64,000 nucleotides of DNA from Nocardioides limicola (GTDB lineage: Bacteria; Actinomycetota; Actinomycetes; Propionibacteriales; Nocardioidaceae). A program made the translations under genes and the position numbers. Under the pieces are notes generated by a model. That model had not been told where the DNA came from. It saw only the letters and a program-made list of their open reading frames with translations, and did no database searches. The DNA is taken from the NCBI RefSeq assembly GCF_016827675.1, contig NZ_JAERJA010000013.1, positions 79,609 to 143,608 of the forward strand, in the 5' to 3' direction. This document shows positions 57,195-64,000 of this stretch, in pieces. Numbering within the stretch: the stretch's first letter is position 1; each line of letters begins with the position of its first letter.

Positions 57195-58619
57195 ATGTCG
57201 GAGCCTCCTGGTTGGCTTGTTCTCATGAAGGCGGAGCAGCTCGAAGATCTCGACACCTCGGGTGAGGTGCTCGACTTCGTGCGCGCCCGCCGGGCTGCCG
57301 CTGCGGAGGCCGACCGTGACGAGATGGTGGCGGCGGTGAAGTACTGCGGGATCAACACCCCGACCACTGACACCGAGGCCGCTGGGCATTGGTTCGGGGA
57401 CCGGTCCTGTGCGTTGGCCGGTGAGGGTGCCCCTCAGGTGTCAGAATCCGCGGTCATCGAGTACGCCGCCGCCCTGGGCCGTTCCACCGAATCGGCGAAG
57501 CGGTATCTGGGTGAGTGTCTGGAACTGGCCCACCGACTCCGGAAGACCTGGACCCGGGTCCGTGCCGGTGAGGTCCCCGGCTGGGCAGCACGCCGGATCG
57601 CGTCCCAGACCATGAAGCTCCCCCAGTCCGGGGCGGCGTGGGTCGACGGTCAGGTCGCCCCCGCCGCGGGCAGAATCGGGCCCACCGCGTTGGACCGGAT
57701 CCTGAACGAGGCAATCACCCGGTTCGACCCCGAAGAGGCCGAACAACGCCGCCTCGACGGCCTCGAGGGGCGCCGGGTCGACATCGACCTCGATGACCTG
57801 ATCGATGGGCAGGTCTGCCACGCCCGCGTGCACGGGGTCATCGACGCCGCTGATGCGCTCGACCTCCAAGAAGCCCTCACCACCCTGGCCGCGCAGTACC
57901 GCGAACTGGGATCCCTGGAATCACTCAACGTACGCCGCGCGAAAGCCCTCGGTGAACTCGCCCGCACCCAACTCACCCTCACCCTCGACGACAGTGACGG
58001 GGACAGTGGCGGGGGTCTCGCTACACCGCCAGGCAACGGAGCGCAGGGTCGGTGGTCGAGTGTCGGCGAGGGACGAGCCGATGTATCGAGGCCACCCACC
58101 CGGCGGGTGGTGTTGCATGTGCATCTGTCCGCGGACGCGGTTCAGGGGTACGGCGATGGGATCGCCCGGGTCGAGACGATGTTGGGGAAGCGGGATCGGT
58201 TGGTGACGTTTGAGCAGCTCACCGAGTGGTGTGAGGGCGCCCAGGTCACCGTGCAACCGGTCCTCGATCTTCACGAGACGTTGATGTCGACGGGCTATCA
58301 GCCCGCAGGCAGGCTGCGGGAGCAGGTTGTCGGGAACAACCCGACCTGTGTGTTCCCCTTCTGCCACCGCCGGGCCAGGACCAGCGATCTGGACCACATC
58401 GAACCCTGGCGCGACGACGGCGGCGGTGGCGAGACGACGACGGAGAATCTGGCGCCGTTGTGTCGGACGCACCATCGTGCGAAGACCCACCTCGGATGGA
58501 CCTACACCATGCTCATCCCCGGCGAGTACCTGTGGACCAGCCCCCAAGGCCGGACCTATCACCGCGGTCCCGACGGCAGCAGTCCCCTCGACCCACCACG
58601 AGATACACCCAGCCCCTGA
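57195..58619 (+). CDS. DUF222 / HNH endonuclease family protein
   Basis: About 474 residues. The N-terminal two thirds is DUF222 (helical; VIEYAAALGRSTESAKRYLGECLELAHRL). The C terminus is an HNH nuclease domain: C-V-F-P-F-C-H...S-D-L-D-H-I-E-P-W...N-L-A-P-L-C-R-T-H-H-R-A-K-T-H, with the metal and general-base histidines present. These proteins are multi-copy in many actinobacteria and may be mobile. ATG 57195 was chosen; ATG 57225 ten codons later is also possible. Residues about 274-303 (GGLATPP...ADVSRPP) are encoded by an in-frame copy of the 46-nt palindrome, so the protein tolerates a repeat-derived loop. It is flanked by the same repeats on both sides. Confidence 0.88.
   Translation: MSEPPGWLVLMKAEQLEDLDTSGEVLDFVRARRAAAAEADRDEMVAAVKYCGINTPTTDTEAAGHWFGDRSCALAGEGAPQVSESAVIEYAAALGRSTESAKRYLGECLELAHRLRKTWTRVRAGEVPGWAARRIASQTMKLPQSGAAWVDGQVAPAAGRIGPTALDRILNEAITRFDPEEAEQRRLDGLEGRRVDIDLDDLIDGQVCHARVHGVIDAADALDLQEALTTLAAQYRELGSLESLNVRRAKALGELARTQLTLTLDDSDGDSGGGLATPPGNGAQGRWSSVGEGRADVSRPPTRRVVLHVHLSADAVQGYGDGIARVETMLGKRDRLVTFEQLTEWCEGAQVTVQPVLDLHETLMSTGYQPAGRLREQVVGNNPTCVFPFCHRRARTSDLDHIEPWRDDGGGGETTTENLAPLCRTHHRAKTHLGWTYTMLIPGEYLWTSPQGRTYHRGPDGSSPLDPPRDTPSP
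58051..58096 (+). repeat. 46-nt palindrome copy inside the HNH coding sequence
   Basis: Same length and ends (GGTGGTC...GGCCACC) as the intergenic copies, but the inner stem is TCGGC/GCCGA in place of CCGCC/GGCGG, so both arms changed together. It is read through in frame between the DUF222 and HNH parts. Confidence 0.9.
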
Positions 58620-58787
58620 CCCCGCACCCCACCGGCTGCGGGGCCACCGGCACGCCCGAGGTGGCCTCGATACACCGCCTCGTTCCTCGGCGGCACTCGA
58701 CCACCGAACGCAGGCGGCACTCGACCACCGACATCCACCCCGGCCCTGACCCCGCCACCCGAGAGGTTGCGGGGCCACCGGCACGCC
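58614..58787 (+). repeat. Composite repeat: direct hairpin repeats flanking inverted 46-nt palindrome
   Basis: A 43-44-nt unit (starts CCCTGACCCCGC, ends GGGGCCACCGGCACGCC) occurs at 58614-58656 and 58744-58787. Between them are a full 46-nt element in reverse orientation (58660-58705) and a reversed head (58713-58729). It lies between convergent genes; copy 1 overlaps the HNH stop codon. Confidence 0.9.
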
Positions 58788-58791
58788 TGCC

Positions 58792-59427
58792 TCAGCCGCT
58801 GAACACGATCAGGCTGAACCCTCTGTTCGCGGGCTGGCCGGTGGTGTGGTCGTAGCAGCCGACGACGATCGTGTTGGCTGCGAAGTCGCCGGCCGGTGCG
58901 CTGAGGCCCATCCCGAGGCAGCCGCCCCAAAGACCGGCCCCGCCAGTCACGCTGAGGATCGCCTTGCTGGTGATGGTGGTGCCGGGGATCTTCAGTTGAT
59001 ACTGGCCATCGCCGATGTAGGTCACCACAGGCTTGCCGCCCCGCCGGTTGAACCAGTGGTCCACCTCACCGGTCGGCGACACGCGCGCACCGGCGATCGC
59101 GATCCCGGGCACGTCGGCGGCGATCTTGGCCGATGTCACGGCACCGGCGGCGAGCTTGGGGGTCTTGACGGCGCCGCTCCTGAGCTTGGGGGTGGTGATG
59201 GCGCCCTTCTTGATCTTCGGGGTGGTGACCGCCGCCTTGGTGAGGTCGCTGGTCTTCACCTTCAGATGGTTGGCCGCCACCGGGGTGACGGTGCCACCGA
59301 TCAGCAGCGCGGTGACTGCGGCGACGACGATTCGGCGGGTACGCCGGGACTTTCGCGCGTCCGCGTGGCGTTGCTCCTCGAGGCGGTGCACCTGTGCCTC
59401 CAGCGCCTCGATGCGACTGTCGTTCAT
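58792..59427 (-). CDS. Small exported or anchored protein with decapeptide repeats
   Basis: A 211-residue protein of unknown function. Order: short coiled coil (RIEALEAQVHRLEEQRHADA, 5-24), basic stretch, one hydrophobic helix (about 33-51) acting as signal or anchor, four 10-residue repeats of the form (G/A)A(V/I)xTPK(I/L)xx (65-104), and a beta-rich C-terminal domain of about 100 residues with two cysteines (GGCLGMG, VVGCYD). The repeat-stalk-plus-head layout recalls tail-fibre or adhesin proteins in actinobacteria. It is divergent from the infA promoter region and convergent with the HNH gene. Confidence 0.7.
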   Translation of the reverse strand: MNDSRIEALEAQVHRLEEQRHADARKSRRTRRIVVAAVTALLIGGTVTPVAANHLKVKTSDLTKAAVTTPKIKKGAITTPKLRSGAVKTPKLAAGAVTSAKIAADVPGIAIAGARVSPTGEVDHWFNRRGGKPVVTYIGDGQYQLKIPGTTITSKAILSVTGGAGLWGGCLGMGLSAPAGDFAANTIVVGCYDHTTGQPANRGFSLIVFSG

Positions 59428-59571
59428 GGCCCACTCCTTCCTGGTCCGCTCGGCGGGCAGCCGAGACTGTGGCTCAGCGTGCGCCGCGCGGGTTCAGGTG
59501 GTGTTCACGTCCGGTTCAAAGGACGCCGGATGCTCGGACCGAGTCACGGAGCCCTGGGGGACGCTCCGGGA

Positions 59572-59602
59572 TTGGTCTTCGGGCGCGGTTCCGTCGTACA
59601 CT
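59572..59602 (+). promoter_or_regulatory. Candidate infA (alpha operon) promoter
   Basis: TTGGTC (59572-59577) and TACACT (59597-59602), 19-nt spacer. It lies in the gene-free stretch 59428-59815 and would give a leader of about 205 nt before infA. No other element stands out there. Confidence 0.4.
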
Positions 59603-59815
59603 GGTGTGTCGGCCCAACGTGGGTCTGTTTCGTGGTGCCTCGCGGCTGCCTGGCGAGCGTGGCGCAAACACTCCTGATAAGGGGTGTGCCGCGCGCCCGG
59701 GATGGGGTGCCACGGACGGCTTTACGAGGTCCACCACGCGCGCGTGGAGGTTCCCGGGCCGATGCGTCACCATCAGGTGGCGGACCTGTCAGCAGACGAA
59801 CGGATTGCGGAGGAC

Positions 59816-60037
59816 ATGCCGAAGAAGGAAGGCGTGATCGAGATCGAGGGCACCGTGGTGGAGGCCCTTCCGAATGCAATGTTTCGGGTGGAACTCACCA
59901 ACGGACACAAGGTCCTGGCTCACATCAGCGGCAAGATGCGTCAGCACTACATCAGGATCCTCCCCGAGGACCGCGTGGTGGTGGAGCTCTCGCCGTACGA
60001 CCTGACTCGCGGACGCATCGTCTACCGCTACAAGTAG
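59816..60037 (+). CDS. infA: Translation initiation factor IF-1
   Basis: A 73-residue OB-fold factor that occupies the A site during initiation. It is canonical from [21 protein letters not shown] to [15 protein letters not shown]. The ATG has a GGAGGA site. It is the first gene of the alpha operon here, followed by rpmJ. The open frame upstream has no family similarity. Confidence 0.99.
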   Translation: MPKKEGVIEIEGTVVEALPNAMFRVELTNGHKVLAHISGKMRQHYIRILPEDRVVVELSPYDLTRGRIVYRYK

Positions 60038-60071
60038 TCGACACAGCCGTACCAATTAGAAAGGCCTTGCC

Positions 60072-60185
60072 ATGAAGGTCAAGCCGTCGGTCAAGCCGAT
60101 CTGCGACAAGTGCAAGGTGATCCGCCGCCACGGACGGGTCATGGTCATCTGCGACAACCCGCGCCACAAGCAGCGCCAGGGCTGA
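60072..60185 (+). CDS. rpmJ: 50S ribosomal protein L36
   Basis: A 37-residue L36 found by reading the gap between infA and rps[20 protein letters not shown]... with the zinc ligands C11, C14, C27 and H32. This is the zinc-binding (C+) form. An AGAAAGG site lies upstream. The 187-bp gap after it (60186-60372) has no gene and may carry a leader for rpsM. Confidence 0.98.
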   Translation: MKVKPSVKPICDKCKVIRRHGRVMVICDNPRHKQRQG

Positions 60186-60372
60186 TCACAGCCGGGTCCC
60201 GACCCGGACAACACAACTCAATACACCACAACGTGATCGCTCCGGTCCTGGCAACAGGGCCGAGTCACCTCCGGAGCAGAGGCCGGAGCCGGGACGACGT
60301 CCTGGACGCGACACGACCGACACCTCTGTGCGGAACCGAAGGGAAAGCTCCCTTCAAGAAAGGGCCAGTCAC

Positions 60373-60747
60373 ATGGCACGCCTCGTTGGTGTGGATCTGC
60401 CCCGCGAAAAGCGGATCGAGATCGCACTCACCTACATCTACGGCATTGGCCGTACCCGCTCCCAGCAGCTGCTGGAGGCCACCGGCGTCAACCCGGACCT
60501 CCGCGTTCACCAGCTGGGTGATGAGGAGCTGGTCAAGCTCCGCGACGCGATCGAAGCCAACTTCAAGATCGAGGGTGACCTCCGTCGCGAGGTTCAGGCC
60601 GACATCCGGCGCAAGATCGAGATCGGCAGCTACCAAGGTCGCCGTCACCGCATGGGCCTCCCGGTCCGCGGTCAGCGCACCAAGACCAACGCGCGTACCC
60701 GCAAGGGTCCCAAGCGCACCGTTGCCGGCAAGAAGAAGGCCAAGTGA
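60373..60747 (+). CDS. rpsM: 30S ribosomal protein S13
   Basis: A 124-residue S13 ([30 protein letters not shown] start; [24 protein letters not shown] end), which forms intersubunit bridges and contacts P-site tRNA. The ATG at 60373 has a CAAGAAAGGG site; the frame upstream is not part of the protein. Confidence 0.99.
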   Translation: MARLVGVDLPREKRIEIALTYIYGIGRTRSQQLLEATGVNPDLRVHQLGDEELVKLRDAIEANFKIEGDLRREVQADIRRKIEIGSYQGRRHRMGLPVRGQRTKTNARTRKGPKRTVAGKKKAK

Positions 60748-60839
60748 TCCCTGTTCGGCCCGGCCATCAGGCCGCCGATCAGTGATCTGACGTCCTTCAC
60801 TCGAAGCTTCCCGACCAGACCCTCACAGGAGAAACGCCT

Positions 60840-61235
60840 ATGCCTCCCAAGAGCCGCGCTACCAAGGTGCGCCGCAAGGAGAAGAAGAACATTGCTCAGG
60901 GCGAAGCCCACATCAAGAGCACGTTCAACAACACCATCGTCACAATCACTGACCCCACCGGTGCAGTGATCTCGTGGGCCTCTGCCGGCACCGTCGGCTT
61001 CAAGGGCTCCCGCAAGTCCACTCCGTACGCCGCGCAGATGGCCGCCGAGGCTGCCGGACGCCGGGCGATGGAGCACGGCATGAAGAAGATCGACGTCTTC
61101 GTCAAGGGCCCCGGTTCGGGCCGCGAGACGGCGATTCGGTCCCTGGGTGCGATCGGCCTCGAGGTCGGCACCATCCAGGACGTCACGCCGCAGCCCCACA
61201 ACGGATGCCGCCCGCCCAAGCGTCGCCGCGTCTGA
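60840..61235 (+). CDS. rpsK: 30S ribosomal protein S11
   Basis: A 131-residue S11 on the 30S platform. The [27 protein letters not shown] core and [17 protein letters not shown] end are canonical. It is in the alpha operon, 92 bp after rpsM. Confidence 0.99.
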   Translation: MPPKSRATKVRRKEKKNIAQGEAHIKSTFNNTIVTITDPTGAVISWASAGTVGFKGSRKSTPYAAQMAAEAAGRRAMEHGMKKIDVFVKGPGSGRETAIRSLGAIGLEVGTIQDVTPQPHNGCRPPKRRRV

Positions 61236-61265
61236 TCGCCCGAGACTGAGCAAGGAGAGACTGAA

Positions 61266-61874
61266 ATGGCCCGTTATACCGGTCCCATGACCCGCAAGTC
61301 GCGCCGTCTCGGCACCGACCTGGTCGGCGGCGACGCAGCGTTCGAGAAGCGCCCCTACCCTCCCGGCCAGCACGGCCGCGGTCGGATCAAGGAGAGCGAG
61401 TACCTGCTCCAGCTTCGTGAGAAGCAGAAGGCTCGCTTCACCTACGGCGTGATGGAGAAGCAGTTCCACAACTACTACACCGAGGCTTCGCGGCGCTCCG
61501 GCAAGACCGGCGACAACCTGCTGCAGCTGCTCGAGGGTCGCCTCGACAACGTGGTGTACCGCGCCGGCTTCGCCCGGACCCGCCGCCACGCCCGTCAGCT
61601 CGTCGCGCACGGTCACTTCATCGTGAACGGCCGCAAGGTCGACATCCCGTCGTTCCAGGTGAGCCAGTACGACGTGATCGACGTGCGCGAGAAGTCGCTG
61701 CAGATGACCCCGTTCATCGTGGCTCGCGAGACCCACGGCGAGCGCATCGTGCCGGCATGGCTCGAAGCGATCCCGTCGCGGATGCGGATCCTGGTGCACC
61801 AGCTGCCGGTGCGCGAGCAGATCGACATCCCGGTTCAGGAGCAGTTGATCGTGGAGTACTACTCCAAGAAGTGA
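61266..61874 (+). CDS. rpsD: 30S ribosomal protein S4
   Basis: A 202-residue S4, primary 16S rRNA binder and fidelity protein; it is the alpha-operon autoregulator in E. coli. The S4 RNA-binding domain is [38 protein letters not shown]. No N-terminal zinc cysteines are present. Two strong inverted repeats follow it before rpoA. Confidence 0.99.
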   Translation: MARYTGPMTRKSRRLGTDLVGGDAAFEKRPYPPGQHGRGRIKESEYLLQLREKQKARFTYGVMEKQFHNYYTEASRRSGKTGDNLLQLLEGRLDNVVYRAGFARTRRHARQLVAHGHFIVNGRKVDIPSFQVSQYDVIDVREKSLQMTPFIVARETHGERIVPAWLEAIPSRMRILVHQLPVREQIDIPVQEQLIVEYYSKK

Positions 61875-61875
61875 A

Positions 61876-61932
61876 CCAAGGGGCCCCTTGGCCCCGAGCC
61901 GGTGGGGGTCCTCGCACCCCGAGGACCCCACC
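61876..61932 (+). terminator. Palindrome and hairpin between rpsD and rpoA
   Basis: A 16-nt perfect palindrome, CCAAGGGGCCCCTTGG (61876-61891), is followed by GGTGGGGGTCCTCG (61901-61914) pairing with CGAGGACCCCACC (61920-61932) with one bulge. There is no T-run. It probably acts as an attenuator or processing site that sets rpoA expression apart from rpsD. Confidence 0.6.
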
Positions 61933-62002
61933 CGGAGCCTTCCAATCGTCACCAGCAGATCTGGGTCGTCATATGGCGGTCGGCCCGGGAAGGAATGAAT
62001 CA

Positions 62003-63016
62003 GTGCTCATCGCACAGCGCCCGACCCTGTCGGAAGAGGTCGTCGACGAGTTCCGCTCGCGGTTCGTCGTCGAGCCCCTGGAGCCCGGCTTCGGCTACAC
62101 GCTCGGCAACTCCCTGCGTCGTACCCTCCTCTCCTCGATCCCCGGTGCCTCGGTCACGAGCATCAAGGTCGACAACGTCCTGCACGAGTTCTCGACCATC
62201 GAGGGTGTCAAGGAGGACGTCACCGAGGTCATCCTGAACCTGAAGGCCCTCGTCGTCTCCTCCGAGCACGACGAGCCGGTCACGATGTACCTGCGCAAGT
62301 CCGGTGCCGGTGAAGTCACCGGTGCCGACATCACCCCGCCTGCTGGTGTCGAGGTGCACAACCCCGACCTCAAGCTGGCTACCCTCGCCGACAACGGCAA
62401 GCTCGAGATGGAGCTCGTCGTCGAGCGCGGTCGCGGCTACGTGTCGGCCGTCCAGAACAAGGGCGCCGACAACGAGATCGGCCGGATTCCCGTCGACTCC
62501 ATCTACAGCCCGGTGCTGAAGGTGACGTACAAGGTCGAGGCCACCCGTGTCGAGCAGCGCACCGACTTCGACAAGCTGATCGTCGACGTGGAGACCAAGC
62601 CGTCGATCCGTCCCCGCGACGCGATCGCCTCGGCCGGCAAGACGCTGGTCGAGCTCTTCGGCCTGGCCCGCGAGCTGAACGTCGAGGCCGAGGGCATCGA
62701 CATCGGCCCGTCGCCGGTGGACGAGCAGCTGGCCGCTGACCTGGCGCTGCCGGTCGAGGACCTGCAGTTGACCGTCCGGTCCTACAACTGCCTCAAGCGT
62801 GAGGGCATCCACACCGTGGGTGAGCTCATCTCTCGCTCGGAGCAGGACCTGCTGGACATCCGCAACTTCGGCGCCAAGTCCATCGATGAGGTCAAGGCCA
62901 AGCTGCACGAGATGGGTCTGTCCCTCAAGGACAGCCCGGCTGGCTTCGACCCCGCTGCGGCCCTGGCCGCCTACGAGGACGATGACGACAGCTTCGTCGA
63001 GGACGAGCAGTACTGA
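62003..63016 (+). CDS. rpoA: RNA polymerase alpha subunit
   Basis: A 337-residue alpha subunit. The N-terminal domain (about 1-230: [26 protein letters not shown]) dimerises and assembles the polymerase; the C-terminal domain (about 255-320: [18 protein letters not shown] [25 protein letters not shown] and [16 protein letters not shown]) contacts UP elements and activators. The tail is acidic ([14 protein letters not shown]). GTG 62003 follows GGAAGGAA. It is normally adjacent to rplQ; here a repeat block of about 165 bp lies between them. Confidence 0.99.
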   Translation: MLIAQRPTLSEEVVDEFRSRFVVEPLEPGFGYTLGNSLRRTLLSSIPGASVTSIKVDNVLHEFSTIEGVKEDVTEVILNLKALVVSSEHDEPVTMYLRKSGAGEVTGADITPPAGVEVHNPDLKLATLADNGKLEMELVVERGRGYVSAVQNKGADNEIGRIPVDSIYSPVLKVTYKVEATRVEQRTDFDKLIVDVETKPSIRPRDAIASAGKTLVELFGLARELNVEAEGIDIGPSPVDEQLAADLALPVEDLQLTVRSYNCLKREGIHTVGELISRSEQDLLDIRNFGAKSIDEVKAKLHEMGLSLKDSPAGFDPAAALAAYEDDDDSFVEDEQY

Positions 63017-63019
63017 GTT

Positions 63020-63153
63020 GGATGGCGCGAGCGTGTCGCCTTCGGCGCCACGCTGCCGCGCTCGCGGTCGAGGTCCGCTGGGGTTGAGGTTTCCCGGCGG
63101 CTCCCGGCCGACACACAACTGAATGGCGTGAACGCGTGGCCTTCGGCGCCACG
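63020..63153 (+). repeat. Pair of hairpin-forming direct repeats between rpoA and rplQ
   Basis: A 32-33-nt unit of the form (G)ATGGCGyGArCGyGT then sGCCTTCGGCGCCACG occurs at about 63021-63052 and 63121-63153. Copy 1 folds as GCGTG-T-CGCC/GGCG-C-CACGC and extends with GCGAGCG/CGCTCGC. The segment between them (63053-63120) holds no gene. Confidence 0.85.
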
Positions 63154-63158
63154 TGATC

Positions 63159-63183
63159 GGTGGTCGAGCTTGTCGAGACCACC
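63159..63183 (+). repeat. 25-nt short palindromic repeat between rpoA and rplQ
   Basis: GGTGGTCGAG, then CTTGT, then CGAGACCACC. This is the short form of the 46-nt family; it shares both ends. The two stems pair with a 2-nt bulge. It follows directly on the second hairpin repeat. Confidence 0.93.
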
Positions 63184-63238
63184 ATGTGAGTTCATCTACC
63201 TGGGTACCTGATACGGCTCAGGAGAAACGAGGAAAGCA

Positions 63239-63805
63239 ATGCCTACCCCCACCAAGGGTCGCCGCTTCGGTGGCAGCCCGGCGCACCAGCGCCTGATCCT
63301 GGCCAACCTGGCCACCGCGCTCTTCGAGCACGGTGCGATCACCACCACCGAGGCCAAGGCTCGCCGGCTCCGTCCCTACGCGGAGAAGCTGATCACCAAG
63401 GCGAAGCGGTACGAGCTGGGCACCACGGAGAGCCTCCACATGCGCCGTGAGGTGCTGAAGGTGATCCGCGACAAGTCCGTCGTGCACGAGCTCTTCACCG
63501 AGATCGGCCCGTCGTTCTCCGAGCGTCCCGGTGGCTACACCCGGATCACCAAGATCGGTCCCCGCAAGGGCGACAACGCCCCGATGGCCGTGATCGAACT
63601 GGTGACCGAGGCCTACCAGCCCAAGGCCGCTGCCCCCGCTGCTCCGGTGGTCGAGGAGACCCCCGCCGCAGAGGAGGTCGTGGAGACCGAGGTTGCCGAG
63701 GAGGCTCCGGTCGAGGAGGCTCCGGCCGCCGAGGTCGCCGAGGAGGCTCCCGAAGCTGCTGAGGAGGCTCCCGAAGCCGCCGACGAGTCCGAGGACAAGG
63801 CCTGA
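63239..63805 (+). CDS. rplQ: 50S ribosomal protein L17 with acidic tail
   Basis: A 188-residue L17. The ribosomal domain (about 1-120: [34 protein letters not shown]... [12 protein letters not shown]) is canonical. The last 65 residues are an Ala/Glu/Pro extension with repeated E-E-A-P-E-A-A units, typical of actinobacteria and probably disordered. The ATG follows AGGAAAG. It ends the alpha operon; separation from rpoA by repeats may mean a separate promoter. Confidence 0.98.
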   Translation: MPTPTKGRRFGGSPAHQRLILANLATALFEHGAITTTEAKARRLRPYAEKLITKAKRYELGTTESLHMRREVLKVIRDKSVVHELFTEIGPSFSERPGGYTRITKIGPRKGDNAPMAVIELVTEAYQPKAAAPAAPVVEETPAAEEVVETEVAEEAPVEEAPAAEVAEEAPEAAEEAPEAADESEDKA

Positions 63806-63818
63806 TCTAGGCCCCGCT

Positions 63819-63848
63819 GTTGCCCGCCACCCTTCGGTGGCGGGCAAC
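63819..63848 (+). terminator. Terminator of the alpha operon
   Basis: GTTGCCCGCCACC (63819-63831), loop CTTC, GGTGGCGGGCAAC (63836-63848): a perfect 13-bp stem, 13 bp after the rplQ stop, followed by ACGCATTTCT. Confidence 0.9.
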
Positions 63849-63882
63849 ACGCATTTCTGCCCCCTCTCGTCCGGGGACGCTC

Positions 63883-64000
63883 CTATGTTGGGTCAAGGGG
63901 TCGGTGTTCGAGTAGTCGGTAGAGGTCGCGGGCGATGTAGCGCTTGAGGCAGCGTCGGATCTCTCGGGGGTTCTTGCCTTGGCTGGTTCGTTTCTCGGTG
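63883..64000 (-). CDS. C-terminal end of an IS110-family-like transposase (partial)
   Basis: Reading leftward from the window edge gives 38 residues ending in TAG, with G-K-N-P-R-E-I-R-R-C-L-K-R-Y-I-A-R-D-L-Y-R-L-L. The R-E-I-x-R-C-L-K-R-Y-I-A-R pattern is one I associate with the C terminus of IS110-group transposases (DEDD plus serine-type domain). The 5' part lies outside the window, so intactness cannot be judged. It is convergent with rplQ behind the alpha-operon terminator, a common safe insertion point. It might also be an old fragment. Confidence 0.5.
   Translation of the reverse strand, partial: TEKRTSQGKNPREIRRCLKRYIARDLYRLLEHRPLDPT

Noticed and set aside
56970..57224. Upstream extension of the HNH gene through the repeat block
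   Set aside because: The frame is open only because the repeats lack stops; the peptide repeats VVECRRGTRRCIET-like strings and is not part of the family.

Overview
The window is about 70% G+C and carries the complete actinobacterial layout of the ribosomal superoperon (str, S10, spc, alpha). It also has mycothiol-type enzymes, DUF3027/DUF2530 genes, FHA/Ser-Thr kinase signalling and a DUF222-HNH gene. Together these point to a mycelial or coryneform actinobacterium. The interspersed 46-nt and 25-nt palindromes and the DUF222-HNH gene would fit Nocardioidaceae or another Propionibacteriales or Micrococcales family. This placement is inference; no rRNA is present to confirm it.

Layout. 0-1.6 kb: the end of a carbon-monoxide-dehydrogenase-like operon (coxM, coxG-like). 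1.7-6.8 kb: single metabolic and stress genes (mycothiol-dependent isomerase fold, AlkB-like oxygenase, large secreted subtilase, CutC-like protein). 7.1-10.1 kb: an overlapping phospho-signalling cassette (PP2C phosphatase, FHA protein, RDD-FHA fusion), followed by a convergent second subtilase. 12.5-17.4 kb: a csp, MFS, DUF3027, DUF2530, MarR, MFS block whose order resembles mycobacterial Rv0871-Rv0880 from memory. 17.4-21.9 kb: str operon (rpsL, rpsG, fusA, tuf) with a good promoter, a structured leader and a terminator. 22-30.8 kb, between tuf and rpsJ: trmB, then an RDD/SpoIIM/DUF58/MoxR/DUF4350/DUF4129/membrane-protein cluster (order as in mycobacterial Rv3689-Rv3695, from memory) and an FkbM methyltransferase. 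31.2-43.6 kb: S10 and spc operons through secY-adk-map. 43.7-57 kb, between map and infA: an envelope/signalling cassette made of a Ser/Thr kinase with an extracellular tail, an FHA protein, a 2090-residue membrane-anchored Ig/Fn3 protein, MoxR, DUF58 and a transglutaminase-fold membrane protein that has lost its catalytic residues. 57-59.4 kb: repeat-rich DUF222-HNH gene and a small membrane protein. 59.8-63.8 kb: alpha operon (infA, rpmJ, rpsM, rpsK, rpsD, rpoA, rplQ). 63.9-64.0 kb: C-terminal end of what looks like an IS110-family transposase running off the edge.

How it fits together. Most of the window is housekeeping translation machinery. Accessory DNA sits in the tuf-rpsJ and map-infA gaps. 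The best candidate for an under-described system is the kinase/FHA plus giant Ig-Fn3/MoxR/DUF58/pseudo-transglutaminase cassette. The PP2C/FHA/RDD-FHA cassette at 7-10 kb encodes the missing phosphatase and a second FHA protein of similar layout. Three kinds of small repeats deserve attention: a 46-nt interrupted palindrome with compensatory stem changes, one copy of which is read as protein inside the HNH gene; its 25-nt short form, one copy of which splits rpoA from rplQ; and two arrays of exactly four 21-bp units placed directly after stop codons.
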